Shown piece by piece: positions 4,407-5,339 of a stretch of 5,339 nt of DNA. A program made the position numbers and the translations under genes. Position 1 is the first letter of the stretch; each line of letters starts with the position of its first letter. Below the pieces are notes generated by a model. That model ran no database searches. It was not told where the DNA came from and saw nothing but the letters and a program-made list of their open reading frames with translations. The DNA comes from JBMOLK01 sp049325575 (GTDB lineage: Bacteria; Bacillota; Clostridia; Acetivibrionales; Acetivibrionaceae), in assembly GCA_049325575.1 (NCBI GenBank), contig JBMOLK010000277.1, positions 1 through 5,339 on the forward strand, in the 5' to 3' direction.

Positions 4407-5339
4407 GTGAAAAAAATGGAAGAATTAATACAAGGAATTGCTATTGCAATAAAAAGTGCATTAGTAGTTGTTGGTGTAGCATCAGGAGTAGGCCTAGTTG
4501 TCCAAATTATCACATCTTTTGCCCCTCTTAGCAATTTAATCAGCAAGATTGTCCAATTATTAACTTTATTTTTGAAGCCTATAGGAGATATTTTTGCTGT
4601 TCTTTTGTATCCTATACTGCTTATATTAAAGCCGATAATTCTAATGATTAAAACAATGTTTATACCATTTATACAAATAGCAATGAAATTAATGGCTGAA
4701 GGAGCAGAAAAAGTAATAGAAGGAGATTTAGCTGGAGGAACAAAATTAATCAGCCTTGCAGCCATGGATTTGCTTATAGGCCTAGGATTTGTTCTTAATA
4801 TGATTTTATATGAAGCAGTGCAGAGCTTATTCACTGCATTATTTACACTTATGCTGAATGTTATTTCAATATTTTTTCCGCAGTTGTCTGATAAGATTCC
4901 AGCATTAACAAGCCAGTTTAATTCTATTTTTGACAAAATACAAGGAATATATATATCTTCATTTGTTGATGGGCTTAATTCAATGCATTCAGTTTTAGGA
5001 GTGAATATAAATAATTTTTCATCAAAAATAATAAAAAATTCAAATGATTTACTGCTTGGAGATGACAAGATATCTGGAGTATTTGTTGAAGATATACAGA
5101 ACTTCAAAACTTTTATGGAGGATTCATGGAAGAGTATGCTTGACAAGGAGCAGATTGGCCCTGCGTGGCTTATGGAGCAGCTAGTGCACCAGATGGGTGT
5201 TGTTGGAAAAACAGCTGTAAAAAACATGATGAGAAATTTAAAAAGAGCTGCTGAAGAAGAATTTAAGAAATTAATCAATCCAATAAATTGGGTTACCAAG
5301 CAGCAAAGAAGAACAGCATATAAAATCTCTGGAGGCTAA
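4407..5339 (+). CDS. Tape-measure-like tail protein, copy 2 (paralogue of copy 1)
   Basis: 310 aa from GTG 4407, or 307 aa from ATG 4416. Neither start has an SD, and the gene begins four bases after the previous stop. Hydrophobic segments lie at about 9-35 (Ala/Val/Gly-rich), 42-57, 59-94 (AVLLYPILLILKPIILMIK) and 115-158. Residues 58-111 align without gaps to residues 79-132 of copy 1, with 28 of 54 identical, and a second shared patch is SSFVDGL (184-190) against SSGFIDGL (235-242). The C-terminal third differs: it is charged and helical, with WKSMLDKEQIGPAWLMEQL (241-259) and a basic end (NLKRAAEEEF, then KQQRRTAYKISGG). It may act with copy 1 in the tail interior, or be the distal part of a two-chain tape measure. 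The stop is the last codon of the window. Confidence 0.7.
   Translation: MKKMEELIQGIAIAIKSALVVVGVASGVGLVVQIITSFAPLSNLISKIVQLLTLFLKPIGDIFAVLLYPILLILKPIILMIKTMFIPFIQIAMKLMAEGAEKVIEGDLAGGTKLISLAAMDLLIGLGFVLNMILYEAVQSLFTALFTLMLNVISIFFPQLSDKIPALTSQFNSIFDKIQGIYISSFVDGLNSMHSVLGVNINNFSSKIIKNSNDLLLGDDKISGVFVEDIQNFKTFMEDSWKSMLDKEQIGPAWLMEQLVHQMGVVGKTAVKNMMRNLKRAAEEEFKKLINPINWVTKQQRRTAYKISGG
5331..5335 (+). promoter_or_regulatory. SD for the gene beyond the window
   Basis: GGAGG lies immediately before the TAA that ends the window. Elsewhere in this cluster SD sequences overlap or adjoin the upstream stop in the same way (1721-1726, 2875-2880), so another + strand tail gene probably begins within about ten bases of the edge. 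Confidence 0.5.

Noticed and set aside
4403..5299. Long antisense ORF of 298 aa on the - strand
   Set aside because: It lies wholly opposite the copy 2 tape-measure-like gene. Its translation is a compositional shadow, with runs of Ile, Ser, Asn and Pro and no recognisable domain order. The + frame is a clear paralogue of its neighbour.

Overview
The window is a stretch of the tail-morphogenesis module of a tailed double-stranded DNA virus (Caudoviricetes-type) or integrated provirus. Every gene lies on the + strand. The DNA is A/T-rich, and several genes have strong Shine-Dalgarno (SD) sequences (AGGAGG type). These traits fit a low-GC bacterium or archaeon. The sequence alone does not settle the host, and no tRNA, integrase or attachment site is present to help.

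Layout: (1) bases 2-175 are the 3' end of an unrecognised gene, in the position where a head-completion or connector gene would be expected. (2) Bases 176-259 are the only sizeable intergenic gap. They are followed at 260-859 by a free-standing HNH homing endonuclease (zinc knuckle, NUMOD-like repeats, HNH_3 core) whose serine codon choice differs from its neighbours. (3) Bases 855-1619 are a virion protein in the tail-terminator or neck position. It has no ATG at its 5' end and seems to start at an ATT codon overlapping the endonuclease stop. (4) Bases 1619-1723 are a very small helical ORF (34 aa), and 1733-1918 a 61-aa protein with two membrane segments. (5) Bases 1920-2876 are the tail tube protein. 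(6) Bases 2888-3208 and 3211-3393 are two tail assembly chaperone ORFs, linked by a near-textbook -1 slippery site (A AAA AAA directly before the UAA). (7) Bases 3395-4402 and 4407-5339 are two adjacent, short, hydrophobic tape-measure-like proteins. They are clearly paralogous, with a gapless 54-residue block at 28/54 identity.

Apart from the gap before the endonuclease, junctions run from a 5-nt overlap to an 11-nt gap, so the genes probably form one operon. The expected roles are as follows: the tube protein polymerises around the tape-measure protein(s), the G/GT-type chaperones load tube subunits onto the tape measure, and the terminator caps the tube and joins it to the head. The endonuclease is a selfish passenger.

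The observations most worth following up are the -1 frameshift, the tandem tape-measure duplication, and the endonuclease insertion that appears to have taken over the translation start of the downstream structural gene. I saw no defence system, CRISPR array, insertion sequence, rRNA or tRNA.
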